Notes under the pieces: generated by a model
Told to the model about the DNA's origin: nothing
Databases searched by the model: none
The model's input: only the letters and a program-made list of their open reading frames with translations
Assembly (NCBI RefSeq): GCF_000963005.1
Contig: NZ_JZHZ01000007.1
Location: forward strand, 2,164,254 to 2,228,253
DNA from: Xanthomonas sp. GPE 39
GTDB lineage: Bacteria > Pseudomonadota > Gammaproteobacteria > Xanthomonadales > Xanthomonadaceae
Direction: 5' to 3'
DNA: 64,000 nt
In this document: piece by piece, positions 34,050 to 44,065 of the stretch
Layout: every line of letters begins with the position of its first letter
How positions within the stretch are numbered: the first letter of the stretch is position 1
Program-made: the position numbers and the translations under genes

Positions 34050-36041
34050 ATGCCGAATACTCCCCTGCCCTCCGCCGAGCTGCCGCTGGACCGCCTGCGC
34101 ATCGCCGCCCCCTTCTGGCAGCGCTACCAGCGCCTGGTGCAGGAGGTGGTACTGCCCTACCAATGGGATGCGCTCAACGACGCCGTGGCAGATGCCGCCC
34201 CCAGCCATGCAATCGAGAACTTCCGCATCGCCGCAGGACGCAGCGATGGCACTTTCTACGGCATGGTGTTCCAGGACAGCGACGTGGCCAAATGGCTGGA
34301 AGCGGTGGCCTATCTGCTGGCGCAGCATCCCGACCCGGTCCTGGAACGCAATGCCGATGCGACCATCGAACTGATCGGCGCCGCGCAGCAGGCCGACGGT
34401 TATCTCAACACCTACTTCACCGTCAAAGCGCCAGAACAACGCTGGACCAATCTGGCCGAGTGCCACGAACTGTACTGCGCCGGGCATATGATCGAAGCCG
34501 GCGTCGCCTATCACCAGGCCACGGGCAAACGCACCCTGCTCGACATCGTCTGCCGGCTCGCCGACCACATCGACGCCACCTTCGGCCCCGGCCCCACGCA
34601 GTTGCACGGCTACCCCGGCCACCCGGAAATCGAACTGGCGCTGATGCGCCTGTACGAGGCCACCAGCGAACCACGCTACCTGGCGCTGGCGCGCTACTTC
34701 GTCGAGCAACGCGGGCGCACGCCGCACTACTACGACATCGAACAGGAACAACGCGGCGGCAGCTTCTTCTGGGACGCATACGGCCCGGCCTGGATGATCA
34801 AGGACAAGGCCTACAGCCAGGCGCACCTGCCGGTGGCACTGCAAGACAGCGCCGTCGGCCATGCCGTGCGCTTCGCCTACCTATACACCGGCGTGGCACA
34901 CCTGGCCCGGCACAGCGACGATGTCCGCCTGCGTGCGGCCTGCGAACGACTCTGGAATAACGCCACGCAACGACAGATGTACCTCACCGGCGCCATCGGC
35001 GCGCAGAGCCACGGCGAAGCCTTCAGCGTCGATTACGACCTGCCCAGCGATACCGCCTACAACGAAAGCTGCGCGTCCATCGGGCTGATGATGTTCGCCA
35101 AGCGCATGCTGCAACTGGCACCGGATAGCCGCTACGCCGACGTGATGGAACGGGCGCTCTACAACACGGTCCTGGCCGGCATGGCCCTGGACGGCCGGCA
35201 TTTCTTCTACGTCAATCCGCTGGAAGTGCAGCCGGCCACGGTACACGGCAACCACACCTTCGACCACGTCAAACCGGTGCGCCAACGCTGGTTCGGCTGC
35301 GCCTGCTGCCCACCCAACATCGCCCGCGTGCTGACCTCGCTCGGCCACTACATCTACACCCGCCGCGACGACGCGCTGTACGTCAACCTCTACGTCGGCA
35401 GCGATGCGAGCCTGGAGGTACACGGGCAGACCCTGACCCTGCAGCAGCGCGGCGACTACCCCTGGCAGGAACAGATCGAACTGCGCGTGGACTGCGCCAC
35501 GCCTATCGAAGCCGCCCTGGGCCTGCGCCTGCCGGACTGGTGTCGCACGCCGCAACTGCGGCTCAATGGCGAGCCGGTGGAAATCGACGCACACCGGCAA
35601 CACGGCTACTGCGTGCTGCGTCGACACTGGCAACAAGGCGACACGCTCCACCTGCACTTGCCGATGCCGGCGATGCGGGTCAGCGCGCATCCACGGGTGC
35701 GGCACCTGGCCGGCAAGGTCGCACTGCAACGCGGGCCGCTGGTGTATTGCCTGGAACAGGCCGACAACGGTGCCCACCTGCAGCAGTTACGCCTGCCCGC
35801 CACTGCGGCGATCCATACGATTGCCGGCAGCGGCGCGCTGGCCGGACAGGTGCTGCTGCAAGCCGAAGGCGAACGCCTGCACGGCGACGACAGCCTCACC
35901 GACACCGCACCGCTGTACCGCTACGATGCGCCGCCACCAACGTCACAGCCGCAGACACTGACCTTCGTGCCGTATTTCGCCTGGGCCAACCGCGGCGAAG
36001 GCGAGATGCGGGTGTGGATGGACGCTGGCGGCAACGGCTGA
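34050..36041 (+). CDS. Glycoside hydrolase family 127, beta-L-arabinofuranosidase
   Basis: A 663-residue cytoplasmic protein with no signal peptide. The family's metal and nucleophile residues are present at nearly the positions known from Bifidobacterium HypBA1: Glu339 and Cys341 in YNESCASIG, and Cys417, Cys419 and Cys420 in WFGCACCPPN. HypBA1 uses Glu338, Cys340, Cys417 and Cys418 for zinc and Cys417 as nucleophile. It releases L-arabinofuranose from beta-linked arabino-oligosaccharides, such as those of plant hydroxyproline-rich glycoproteins. The start ATG at 34050 has CAGGA upstream. It is 32 bp after the transporter, and both seem to form an operon. Confidence 0.93.
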   Translation: MPNTPLPSAELPLDRLRIAAPFWQRYQRLVQEVVLPYQWDALNDAVADAAPSHAIENFRIAAGRSDGTFYGMVFQDSDVAKWLEAVAYLLAQHPDPVLERNADATIELIGAAQQADGYLNTYFTVKAPEQRWTNLAECHELYCAGHMIEAGVAYHQATGKRTLLDIVCRLADHIDATFGPGPTQLHGYPGHPEIELALMRLYEATSEPRYLALARYFVEQRGRTPHYYDIEQEQRGGSFFWDAYGPAWMIKDKAYSQAHLPVALQDSAVGHAVRFAYLYTGVAHLARHSDDVRLRAACERLWNNATQRQMYLTGAIGAQSHGEAFSVDYDLPSDTAYNESCASIGLMMFAKRMLQLAPDSRYADVMERALYNTVLAGMALDGRHFFYVNPLEVQPATVHGNHTFDHVKPVRQRWFGCACCPPNIARVLTSLGHYIYTRRDDALYVNLYVGSDASLEVHGQTLTLQQRGDYPWQEQIELRVDCATPIEAALGLRLPDWCRTPQLRLNGEPVEIDAHRQHGYCVLRRHWQQGDTLHLHLPMPAMRVSAHPRVRHLAGKVALQRGPLVYCLEQADNGAHLQQLRLPATAAIHTIAGSGALAGQVLLQAEGERLHGDDSLTDTAPLYRYDAPPPTSQPQTLTFVPYFAWANRGEGEMRVWMDAGGNG

Positions 36042-36062
36042 GCCAGGCATGCAATGCACCAC

Positions 36063-36115
36063 GCGCGCGCAGCAGCATCTGGCTGCGCGCGCAACGGTGC
36101 CTGTGGTCGGCACCG
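36063..36115. terminator. Tandem hairpins between convergent GH127 and gpmA
   Basis: First hairpin: perfect 11-bp stem GCGCGCGCAGC / GCTGCGCGCGC with an 8-base loop at 36063-36092. Second hairpin: CGGTGCC / GGCACCG (7 bp, 7-base loop) at 36095-36115. There is no T-run. They fill most of the gap between convergent genes and may stop transcription both ways. Confidence 0.5.
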
Positions 36116-36141
36116 TGCGCGTGGCCGCAATGGTCTGGCGC

Positions 36142-36891
36142 TTACTTTGCCTTGCCCTGATTCGCCACTGCCTCGGCGGCGCGCTTGGCCGCTTCCGGAT
36201 CGCCGAGATAGCGATAGGAACGCACTTGCAAGGCGTCGTCCAGTTCGAACAGCAGCGGGATGCCGGTGGGGATGTTGAGTTCGAGAATCTCCTCGCGCGA
36301 CACCGCGTTCAAATATTTGTACAGCGCGCGCAGCGAGTTGCCGTGCGCCGTGACCAGCACCGTCTGTCCGGCCTTGAGTTGCGGGGCGATGGCATCGTGC
36401 CAGTACGGCAACACACGATCGAGCGTGCTCGCCAACGACTCGGTCGCCGGTAGCGCATTGCGATCGAGCGTGGCGTAACGGCGGTCGTGCAGCGGATGCC
36501 CCGGATCGGCGGCATCCATCGGCGGCGGCGGGATATCGTAGGAACGGCGCCAGACCTTGACCTGCTCCTCGCCGTGCTTGGCGGCGGTTTCGGCCTTGTC
36601 CAGGCCTTGCAAGCCACCGTAGCAGCGCTCGTTGAGGCGCCAACTCTTGTGTACCGGCAGCCAATCCTGATCCAGCACGTTCAACGCGCCCTGCAAGGTG
36701 TGAATGGCGCGTTTGAGGACCGAGGTATGCGCCACATCGAAGTGCAGCCCCTCCTCGCGCATCAGCCGACCGGCGGCCACGGCCTCCTGGCGGCCTTGCT
36801 CGGTGAGATCCACGTCCACCCAGCCGGTGAAGCGGTTATCCAGGTTCCATTGGCTCTGGCCATGGCGCAACAGTACGAGTTTGCGGGTCAC
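36142..36891 (-). CDS. gpmA: 2,3-bisphosphoglycerate-dependent phosphoglycerate mutase
   Basis: A 249-residue glycolytic enzyme, exactly the usual GpmA length when started at the GTG at 36891 ([16 protein letters not shown]). A GGAG site lies about 11 bp upstream. The ATG at 37008 adds 39 unlike residues. The phosphohistidine is in LRHGQSQWN and the second histidine in [35 protein letters not shown] is the substrate lid. It is divergent from nfi across about 200 bp. Confidence 0.96.
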   Translation of the reverse strand: MTRKLVLLRHGQSQWNLDNRFTGWVDVDLTEQGRQEAVAAGRLMREEGLHFDVAHTSVLKRAIHTLQGALNVLDQDWLPVHKSWRLNERCYGGLQGLDKAETAAKHGEEQVKVWRRSYDIPPPPMDAADPGHPLHDRRYATLDRNALPATESLASTLDRVLPYWHDAIAPQLKAGQTVLVTAHGNSLRALYKYLNAVSREEILELNIPTGIPLLFELDDALQVRSYRYLGDPEAAKRAAEAVANQGKAK

Positions 36892-37090
36892 TACGACGGT
36901 CTCCGTGAGAGGAAAAGACAGGACATTGCCTACGAATTGTAGCGGCATGACGCAAGCCGGTGCCGTCACCGTGACGCCCCCCACGGACAGGGCCCGATCC
37001 GCACGCACACCCCTGGCGTCCCCTGCGCATCTTCAGCGCATCCACAGCGCATCCACAGCGCGGCAACGCCCACGCTGTCAGCATGCGCAC

Positions 37091-37810
37091 ATGCAAATGT
37101 CTGAAAACTCCGCCGTGTTCGGCGACTGGGATGGCAGCGTCGCGCAAGCCCGCGCCCTGCAAACGACGCTGGCGCGGCAGGTGCGCCTGCACGACGAGGT
37201 CAGCGATCCACCACGCTGGCTGGCCGGCGTCGATGTCGGCTTCGAAGACGAGGGCCGCATCACCCGCGCCGCCGCCGTGCTGCTAGACGCACACACGCTA
37301 CAGCCGCAGCAGGCCGAGATCGCCCGCGTGCCTACCGCAATGGCCTACATCCCGGGCCTGCTGAGCTTCCGCGAATTGCCGGCACTCCTGGCCGCGCTGG
37401 CATTGCTGCGACAGCCTCCGGATCTGGTCTTCGTCGATGGCCAAGGCATCGCCCATCCGCGCCGGCTTGGCATCGCCGCGCATTTTGGCGTGGTCACCGG
37501 ACTACCCAGCATCGGGGTGGCAAAAAAATCGCTGGCCGGTCATTTCGACGCACCCGGCGCGCAAGCCGGCGACCACAGCCCGATCCTGCATCGCGGCGAA
37601 GTGGTCGGCTGGGCGCTGCGCAGCAAGGCACGCTGCAATCCGTTGATCGTCTCGCCAGGACACCGTGTGAGCGTGGACAGCGCCTTGCAGTGGACTCAGC
37701 GTTATCTGCGCGGCTACCGTCTGCCGGAACCGACCCGGCTGGCCGATCGGCTGGCCTCGCGTCGTGGCGAGGTCGCCGTCCACACCGGCGCAGCCGGGAG
37801 CCTGTTTTGA
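37091..37810 (+). CDS. nfi: Endonuclease V (deoxyinosine 3' endonuclease)
   Basis: A 239-residue DNA repair enzyme that nicks near deoxyinosine. The metal-binding aspartate is in [17 protein letters not shown], with the [21 protein letters not shown] block and GVAKKSLAG intact. The ATG at 37091 ([15 protein letters not shown]) and that at 37097 are both possible. The C-terminus ends GAAGSLF. A 44-bp degraded copy of this 3' end lies 1.15 kb downstream. Confidence 0.95.
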   Translation: MQMSENSAVFGDWDGSVAQARALQTTLARQVRLHDEVSDPPRWLAGVDVGFEDEGRITRAAAVLLDAHTLQPQQAEIARVPTAMAYIPGLLSFRELPALLAALALLRQPPDLVFVDGQGIAHPRRLGIAAHFGVVTGLPSIGVAKKSLAGHFDAPGAQAGDHSPILHRGEVVGWALRSKARCNPLIVSPGHRVSVDSALQWTQRYLRGYRLPEPTRLADRLASRRGEVAVHTGAAGSLF

Positions 37811-38074
37811 GATGACCTATTGCGTAAGCCCGACCACGCACAACGGGCAACCATGCACAGACGCGGGCAGTCCACTACCCCGCGCCAGACATGATCGCCC
37901 GCGTGCGGATCCGGGCTCATGGTCGGTATTTAGCAAATACCAGACCATTATCCGTGATAGCGACGTTGAGGTCGATCGGATCTCCCCACGTCGTATCGCG
38001 ATCTCCCACTATCCCAGTGCCAGCCGTGCATTGAGGCGCTTGTATGGCAATCACTAGGCAGTGGCACACTTAGT

Positions 38075-38299
38075 TTATCGCGAGATATTCTGTTGCTTGC
38101 TCCAATCCACATAGCAACAGATTGGATTACCGAGATCGCCCCCACTGACCAGCAATGCGCCGGCAGAGTGCACATCATTAACGCCATGCAGATCTTCCGC
38201 CCGTGCCTGCGACGCGAAAGCGGTGAATGTGGCAATCACGAGCGAGAAAAACAGCACAGCCTTGCAGCAAGAACGAACGTTGGATGTCGTGCTGATCAT
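38075..38299 (-). CDS. Small secreted protein, unknown, with Cys-Cys near C-terminus
   Basis: A 74-residue predicted protein. The ATG at 38299 follows a GGAG site with 7-8 bp spacing, and the protein opens with a good signal peptide (charged start, then AVLFFSLVIATFTAFA) with cleavage likely after SQARA. The mature part is about 40 residues, ending GNPICCYVDWSKQQNISR with adjacent cysteines. I recognise no family. Its AT-richer composition differs from neighbours. It is alone on the minus strand in the gene-poor patch after nfi. It may be a secreted peptide or a truncated larger protein. Confidence 0.5.
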   Translation of the reverse strand: MISTTSNVRSCCKAVLFFSLVIATFTAFASQARAEDLHGVNDVHSAGALLVSGGDLGNPICCYVDWSKQQNISR

Positions 38300-38915
38300 G
38301 GGATTACTCCAAATATAGAGGAATGGTAAGGAAACGGATTGCACGACGAACGCCATCGTCGTTTCTGGATCACCAGCATGCGTAAGACCGAACACGGGAT
38401 CCAGGCCGTGCCGGGACCGAACCAGGGACCGAATAACATCTGGCCATTTTGTATCGATACGCTATGCAGTCCAGACACAGAGACGACTGAAGCTTTATCG
38501 ACACTCAGTACGGTCGCACACAGGACATGATATGTATCCACACAGGCATGACGTAGACAACTGCTTGCGCGATTGCACATCATGCAATTTCTTTAAACAG
38601 ACATAACCACCAAGCATGCCAGACTGTGCATGCCCCTTGCCCCGAGGCCGCGACGCATGCCTGTTCATCGACGACACAGGAGCGACACTGCGCACCAGAA
38701 CATGGCGTGGACGTGAACCGGACAGGCAACACCTCAGACACTGCCGCCACCTGCAGGCAGGCCGACCACGCACTACCCGTTGCGGCAATGCATGAGTGAG
38801 AAAGAGCTACACGGCTGCCAATGGCGCATTACAGTGGACACCCAGACACTACCGCTGCGGTGTTCGCGACGACTGCGGAGGTGATTGATCGCAAAAGAGC
38901 GCTGCAGGCGCTCGC

Positions 38916-38958
38916 GCGAGGTCGTCGTCCACACCGACGCAGCCGGGAGCTTTTTTGA
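38916..38958 (+). pseudogene. Decayed duplicate of nfi 3' end
   Basis: About 43 bases matching the last codons and stop region of nfi (37767-37810) with roughly five differences and a one-base deletion before the stop. Both copies encode the GAAGS-type tail (here EVVVHTDAAGSFF). The copies bound the gene-poor patch, which would fit insertion at the end of nfi with target duplication or a tandem duplication that later decayed. Confidence 0.65.
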
Positions 38959-39394
38959 GGCAACAGCACGCGCACTCACTTTCAGCGTTTACCGGCACCG
39001 TCTCAGAGGCTGATCACCTGGATGCCATTAGCTATGACGTTGATCAAATTACCTCGCGGACGCGGATTGAAGCTGTAACTAAATCCTGCAATACCAGCAC
39101 CAGGATCACACGATGATAAACATAGTCGACACGGAGTTTCAGCGTGATCGCAACACAGTCGCTGTGAGGAGCCAAGGATTGTAGCCTTGATTCCTGAGAA
39201 CTGACGAATGAGCAGGCATCGCGCACAGTTCCAAGTTGACATTTAGGGATGACCTAAACAATTTATACCCGCGTGATCGAGGACTTTACACTCCAATGGA
39301 TTGGCCGCTCAAAAGACGCGGAAGATGCGATTGTTCAGTCCTTGGCGGCCGGCGCATGGCCAAGCCCACGCAGCGGCCATGCACAACGCCCCCG

Positions 39395-39422
39395 CCAGAC
39401 ACCAGACACCAGACACCAGACA
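39395..39422. repeat. Heptanucleotide tandem repeat, (CCAGACA) x 4
   Basis: Four exact head-to-tail copies of CCAGACA, followed by CTGG. It lies in noncoding DNA about 230 bp before an exported-protein gene. Short heptamer arrays of this sort are often variable in copy number among Xanthomonas strains. Confidence 0.85.
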
Positions 39423-39652
39423 CTGGCTAGCGCACACCTGGCGCATGTCCACCTTTATAGATCCGCCCACGCTATCACCTTGGCGAGGTGCTATCGTGCG
39501 AGACAGGCAAGTGCACTCTGGGACAGGCACTGCGCCGGGATAGGGAGACAGTGATCGCCCACCAGCAGGAGAACCGCTACAGACAGCCGATATTGGCGTG
39601 AATGGACAAACAAACCGAAACCGTTGCAACAAGACCCATGGGGACATCGCGA

Positions 39653-40123
39653 ATGAAGCTTGCCATCGTATGCAACGTGTTTCTGACGATGGCCGCCGCT
39701 CTGCCGGCGGCCACTGCTCTGGCGCAACAGTCCCAGAACTGCCCACAACTGCCGCCGCAGGTCAACTTGCAGTGGAACGAGCGCAGCGACAAGGGCCTCA
39801 TCGTCTGTCGCGCGGCAACCGCCGACGGCCGCCAGGTGCTGGGCATCATGCTCACCGCGCGTGACCCGCGCATTCCGCTCCCGCGCGCGTTGCGCGAGGA
39901 AAAAGGCAGCATCGGTGGCGAGACGATCCAATGGTACAGACCCGACGTGGGCGGTGCCGAGCTACCCGGCCAGGCCTCGCGCCGCATCACCGTCGCAGAA
40001 CTGAAAAAAGGCCAGTTCGCACAGGTATGGATCGATGCGAGCGATGCGCAGGAACTGCAGTCACTGCAGGGGGTGGTACAAGCACTGGACATGCATCAGG
40101 CCAGTCTGGCCTTGGAGCGCTGA
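39653..40123 (+). CDS. Exported protein of unknown function
   Basis: A 156-residue protein. The ATG at 39653 starts a clear signal peptide (MKLAIVCNVFLTMAAALPA, cut near ATALA). The mature part has two cysteines (QNCPQLPP, LIVCRAATADG) and a predicted mixed fold without a family I recognise. An ATG at 39602 would prefix 17 residues. It ends 62 bp before the end of the convergent pirin gene with a hairpin between. Confidence 0.65.
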   Translation: MKLAIVCNVFLTMAAALPAATALAQQSQNCPQLPPQVNLQWNERSDKGLIVCRAATADGRQVLGIMLTARDPRIPLPRALREEKGSIGGETIQWYRPDVGGAELPGQASRRITVAELKKGQFAQVWIDASDAQELQSLQGVVQALDMHQASLALER

Positions 40124-40126
40124 GGA

Positions 40127-40155
40127 CAGCGGCCAGGCGGATCGGCCTGGCGCTG
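40127..40155. terminator. Hairpin between convergent exported protein and pirin genes
   Basis: CAGCGGCCAGGC pairs with GCCTGGCGCTG in an 11-bp stem with one bulged G and a short loop. It lies just after the plus-strand stop and before the pirin stop. A weak A-rich tract follows, so bidirectional termination is possible. Confidence 0.5.
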
Positions 40156-40184
40156 CGGTAAAACGACAAAAGCCTATGCTGCGC

Positions 40185-41045
40185 TTAGAAGCGCCCTTCC
40201 TGGAAATCAACGAAGGCCTGCATCAACTCCTGGCGCGTGTTCATCACGAACGGTCCATGCCGTGCTACCGGCTCGTGCAAGGGCCGCCCAGCCACCAGGA
40301 TCAGACGCGCCCCCTGCTCCCCAGCCTGAAGCTGTAATAGATCGCCACCGCCAAGCACCGCCAGGGTCTGCGCCGCCAGTGGCCGCGCCTGCGCGCCCGT
40401 GCCCACAACCGCCGCGCCTTCGAACATGTATGCAAACGCATTGTGTCCGGATGGCAGCAGATACGACCAGGCCGCATCCGCGGCCAACGCGATGTCCAGA
40501 TACAGCGGATCGGTGGCCGGCTGCGCAATCGGCCCATGGATTTCGCCGATCTGCCCGGCGATGACCTTGATCGTCACGCCCGCAGCCGGTTGAATCAGCG
40601 GAATGCGCTCCGGCGCGAACTCCTGATAACGCGGCGCGGTCATTTTCTCGCGCGCCGGTAGATTCACCCATAGCTGAAAACCGCGCATGCGCCCGGACTC
40701 TTGCTCCGGCATCTCCGAATGCACCAAGCCACGACCGGCCGTCATCCACTGCACGCTCCCTGGGGTCAGCAGACCTTCGTTGCCGTGGTTGTCCTTGTGC
40801 CGCATGCGGCCATCGAGCATGTAGGTGACCGTCTCGAAACCGCGATGCGGATGGCTGGGAAAGCCGCCGATATAGTCCTCGGCGCGGTCGGTGCCGAATT
40901 CGTCCAGCAATAGGAACGGGTCCAGCTCGGGCAGTTCGCCACCGCCGATCACCCGAGTCAACTTGACCCCATCGCCATCGGCGGTGGCATGGCCGCGAAT
41001 CGTGCGCAGGATGCGCGCCGGGTCGTTCGTGGAGGTATCGGTCAT
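40185..41045 (-). CDS. Pirin-family protein
   Basis: A 286-residue bicupin. The metal site is seen in GGFPSHPHRGFETVTYMLDG with its two histidines, and HKDNHGNEG and LVHSEMPEQES supply the further His/Glu ligands of pirins. FQLWVNLPAREKMTAPRYQEF is the family's strongest signature. Bacterial pirins act as quercetin dioxygenases or bind regulatory partners. The role here is unknown. The ATG at 41045 is chosen, as upstream in-frame starts add non-cupin residues. It is divergent from cstA. Confidence 0.9.
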   Translation of the reverse strand: MTDTSTNDPARILRTIRGHATADGDGVKLTRVIGGGELPELDPFLLLDEFGTDRAEDYIGGFPSHPHRGFETVTYMLDGRMRHKDNHGNEGLLTPGSVQWMTAGRGLVHSEMPEQESGRMRGFQLWVNLPAREKMTAPRYQEFAPERIPLIQPAAGVTIKVIAGQIGEIHGPIAQPATDPLYLDIALAADAAWSYLLPSGHNAFAYMFEGAAVVGTGAQARPLAAQTLAVLGGGDLLQLQAGEQGARLILVAGRPLHEPVARHGPFVMNTRQELMQAFVDFQEGRF

Positions 41046-41274
41046 GGCAGGCAATCTCGCTGGGTAAGTCATCACTATGGGAGCGACCAATGCAGCAGCC
41101 AACCGCGATCAGCGCAACCCATCGTTCCATCGTGCAGATGTCGACGCGGCCACTGCCGGTGGCCGTGGCTGTGTCGCAGCCACATGCAGGTGAGCACCCA
41201 ATACCAATGGCCGGCCTTGACCGCCCGCAGCATCGCGGCGACGCTTGTCGCATAACTCTAGGAGTACACGCTAC

Positions 41275-43347
41275 ATGAAAAGCGTTTCCAAACTGGCCTG
41301 GGCCGCACTCGCCGTGCTGGCGGCGTTCTGTCTCGGCACGCTGGCTCTAAGGCGCGGCGAACACATCAACGCACTTTGGATCGTGGTCGCCGCCGTCTCG
41401 ATCTACCTGATCGCCTACCGCTTCTACAGCCGCTTTATCGCCGACAAGGTGATGCAACTGGACCCCACCCGCGCCACGCCTGCTGTCGTCAACAACGATG
41501 GTCTGGACTACGTGCCGACCAACAAACACGTGCTGTTTGGCCACCACTTCGCCGCCATCGCCGGTGCCGGGCCACTGGTCGGGCCGGTGCTGGCCGCGCA
41601 GATGGGCTACCTGCCCGGCCTGTTATGGCTAGTAGTCGGCGTGGTGCTCGCCGGCGCGGTGCAGGATTTCATGGTGTTGTTCCTGTCCAGCCGCCGCGAC
41701 GGTCGCTCGCTCGGCGAGCTGGTGCGCGAGGAAATGGGGCAGATTCCAGGCACCGTCGCTCTGTTCGGTGCATTTATGATCATGATCATCATCCTGGCGG
41801 TACTGGCGATGGTGGTGGTCAAGGCCCTGGCGCAAAGCCCGTGGGGCATGTTCACGGTGATCGCGACCATGCCCATCGCGCTGCTGATGGGCGTGTACAT
41901 GCGCTACCTACGTCCTGGCAAGATCGGCGAGATTTCGGTGTTCGGGCTGATCCTGCTGCTGGCGGCGATCTGGTTTGGCGGTCGCATCGCCGCCAATCCG
42001 GTCTGGGCCGCAGCCTTCACCTTCACCGACATGCAGGTCACCTGGATGCTGATCGGCTACGGCTTCGTCGCCTCGGTCCTGCCGGTGTGGCTGCTGCTGG
42101 CACCGCGTGACTACCTGTCCACCTTTCTCAAGATCGGCACCATCCTCGCACTGGCCATCGGCATCGTGGTGGTCATGCCCGAACTGAAGATGCCTGCGAT
42201 CACCGCTTATGCCCACACCGGCATGGGCCCGGTGTGGGCCGGTGGCCTGTTCCCGTTCCTGTTCATCACCATCGCCTGCGGCGCGGTATCCGGCTTCCAT
42301 GCCTTGATCGCCTCCGGCACCACGCCCAAGCTGCTCGCCAACGAGCAGCATATGCGCTACATCGGCTACGGCGGCATGCTGATGGAATCGTTCGTCGCGG
42401 TGATGGCACTGGTCGCGGCTTCGATCATCGAGCCGGGCGTGTACTTCGCAATGAACGCGCCCGCTTCGATGGTCGGTCACGACGCCATCGCGGTCGCAGC
42501 CAAGGTCTCCGAGTGGGGCTTCAGCATCACCCCGGACGTCCTCCAGACTACCGCGCACGATATCGGCGAAAGCAGCATCCTGGCCCGCGCCGGCGGCGCG
42601 CCGACCCTGGCGGTGGGCATCGCGCAGATCCTGCACCGGCTGCTGCCGGGAGAGAACATGATGGCGTTCTGGTACCACTTCGCTATTTTGTTCGAAGCGT
42701 TGTTCATCCTCACCGCAGTCGACGCCGGCACCCGCGCCGGACGCTTCATGCTGCAAGACCTGCTCGGCAACTTCGTGCCGGCGCTGCGTCGCACCGAATC
42801 ATGGGGAGCCAACATCCTCGGCACCGCCGGCTGCGTCGCACTGTGGGGCTATCTGCTGTACACCGGGGTCAAGGATCCGTATGGCGGCATTCGCACACTG
42901 TGGCCGCTCTTTGGCATTTCCAATCAAATGCTCGCCGGTATCGCGCTGATGCTGAGCACGGTGGTGCTGTTCAAACTCAAACGCGACCGCTACGCCTGGG
43001 TGACCCTGATCCCGGCGCTGTGGCTGCTGCTGTGTACGACCTGTGCCGGCTTGATCAAAATCTTCGACGCCGACCCCACGCAAGGCTTTCTGGCGCAAGC
43101 GCACACCTTCGGCAACGCCATTGCCAGCGGCACCCTCACCGCACCAGCCACATCAATGGCGCAGATGCAGCAGATCGTGACCAACGCTTACGTCAACACT
43201 GGGCTGACGGTGTTGTTCCTGTGCGTGGTCTTGGCGATCCTGATTTACTCGATCAAGACCATCCTCGCCGCACGCCGCAAGCCGCAGCGCAGCGACCGCG
43301 AAACTCCCTACATCGCACTACAACCACACCAAATGGCGGATATGTGA
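41275..43347 (+). CDS. cstA: Carbon starvation protein A, peptide/pyruvate transporter
   Basis: A 690-residue protein with more than 15 hydrophobic segments. The ATG at 41275 follows AGGAG by 10 bp. The conserved blocks [22 protein letters not shown] and [19 protein letters not shown] identify CstA. E. coli relatives import peptides or pyruvate when carbon is short. The stop codon overlaps the start of the next gene as ATGA, so the two are translationally coupled. cAMP-CRP-type control is common in the family, but no site could be confirmed by eye. Confidence 0.96.
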   Translation: MKSVSKLAWAALAVLAAFCLGTLALRRGEHINALWIVVAAVSIYLIAYRFYSRFIADKVMQLDPTRATPAVVNNDGLDYVPTNKHVLFGHHFAAIAGAGPLVGPVLAAQMGYLPGLLWLVVGVVLAGAVQDFMVLFLSSRRDGRSLGELVREEMGQIPGTVALFGAFMIMIIILAVLAMVVVKALAQSPWGMFTVIATMPIALLMGVYMRYLRPGKIGEISVFGLILLLAAIWFGGRIAANPVWAAAFTFTDMQVTWMLIGYGFVASVLPVWLLLAPRDYLSTFLKIGTILALAIGIVVVMPELKMPAITAYAHTGMGPVWAGGLFPFLFITIACGAVSGFHALIASGTTPKLLANEQHMRYIGYGGMLMESFVAVMALVAASIIEPGVYFAMNAPASMVGHDAIAVAAKVSEWGFSITPDVLQTTAHDIGESSILARAGGAPTLAVGIAQILHRLLPGENMMAFWYHFAILFEALFILTAVDAGTRAGRFMLQDLLGNFVPALRRTESWGANILGTAGCVALWGYLLYTGVKDPYGGIRTLWPLFGISNQMLAGIALMLSTVVLFKLKRDRYAWVTLIPALWLLLCTTCAGLIKIFDADPTQGFLAQAHTFGNAIASGTLTAPATSMAQMQQIVTNAYVNTGLTVLFLCVVLAILIYSIKTILAARRKPQRSDRETPYIALQPHQMADM

Positions 43348-43571
43348 TGCGTACCGACCTGGTCCCCGTCGGCCAATACCAAGCGCACCGTCGATTGTGG
43401 CGGCGACTGGTGCAGACCGCACGACTATGCTGCGGCATTCCCGACTACGACAACTACGTTCGGCATATGCTGGAGAAACATCCGGAGCAACAGCCGATGG
43501 ATTACAAAACCTTCTTCCGCGAGCGCCAGCAAGCGCGCTACGGCGGCAAGAGCGGGTTTCGTTGTTGCTGA
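43347..43571 (+). CDS. YbdD/YjiX-family (DUF466) CstA partner protein
   Basis: A 74-residue basic protein with the family segments [19 protein letters not shown] and [20 protein letters not shown], ending in FRCC. Proteins of this family are found directly after CstA-type transporters and are thought to be needed for uptake. The ATG overlaps the cstA stop by one base in the ATGA pattern. A perfect 8-bp inverted repeat lies just after. Confidence 0.93.
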   Translation: MRTDLVPVGQYQAHRRLWRRLVQTARLCCGIPDYDNYVRHMLEKHPEQQPMDYKTFFRERQQARYGGKSGFRCC

Positions 43572-43587
43572 GTCGTCCATGCAGTGC

Positions 43588-43611
43588 AGGCCATGAGCGA
43601 GCGCATGGCCT
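43588..43611 (+). terminator. Hairpin after cstA operon
   Basis: AGGCCATG / CATGGCCT, a perfect 8-bp stem with an 8-base loop, 17 bp after the YbdD-type stop. No T-run follows, so termination is uncertain. Confidence 0.4.
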
Positions 43612-43816
43612 CGGCGGCGCATCCGGCGGGCGTCGCTGTCGTGCCGATACATCCTGTCACGCTGTTGGCTGGTCGTGCGCCATACCATGACCACCACCGG
43701 CCATGGCCTCAAAGACCCAGTGGACAGGTTGGGCGGTGTTGGCATCCGCTTCGTGACGTAAGATCGCAAGCGCAGTGGGGAGGCTTGCTCAAAATCAAAA
43801 GGAAAGGTCACGCGCG

Positions 43817-44065
43817 ATGAGCCAGGAAAGCGACGATCAAGACGATCACAGCGACAATCCCTATCGCCCGCGCAAACTCAACGTGCGCGATCGGCTGCAC
43901 GATCTGCAGCTCCTGCGCGATATGGCGATCATCAATGCGCGGGTGCGTGCCGAGCTTGGGCCACTGCCACCTGGCGGATTGCCGGTGCAACCCAAGCGTA
44001 AACCCGCGCCACTGCCGTACCCGCCTGCCGCCGCATCCGCGACCAATTCGCCCGAGGACGACCCG
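43817..44065 (+). other. In-frame GC-rich segment fused before immunity lipoprotein, possible remnant gene
   Basis: An ATG at 43817 with AAAGG upstream opens 83 residues (MSQESDDQDDHSDNPYRPRK and a helical VRDRLHDLQLLRDMAIINAR, then a proline-rich region) that run without a stop into the lipoprotein at 44066. If translated as one protein, the lipobox would be buried at residue 104, so export would fail. It may be an older gene whose stop was lost when the immunity gene arrived. The helical part looks like a real protein, perhaps conserved after cstA in relatives, which I cannot check. Confidence 0.45.

Larger units (their letters stand above)
38300..39652. other. Gene-poor, AT-richer patch with remnants
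   Basis: Apart from the small secreted-protein gene beside it, no convincing gene is present from the end of nfi to 39652. Open frames such as 38296-38583 (-), 38495-38788 (-) and 39003-39242 (-) lack ribosome sites and family matches. The last ends in a plausible protein-like stretch (GIAGFSYSFNPRPRGN) that may be a gene remnant. A degraded nfi 3' copy and a heptamer repeat also lie here. It looks like an old insertion that has decayed. Confidence 0.5.

Noticed and set aside
38495..38788. 97-residue minus-strand frame with several cysteines
   Set aside because: No ribosome site, no family, and it lies in a decayed patch; its cysteines are from codon composition.
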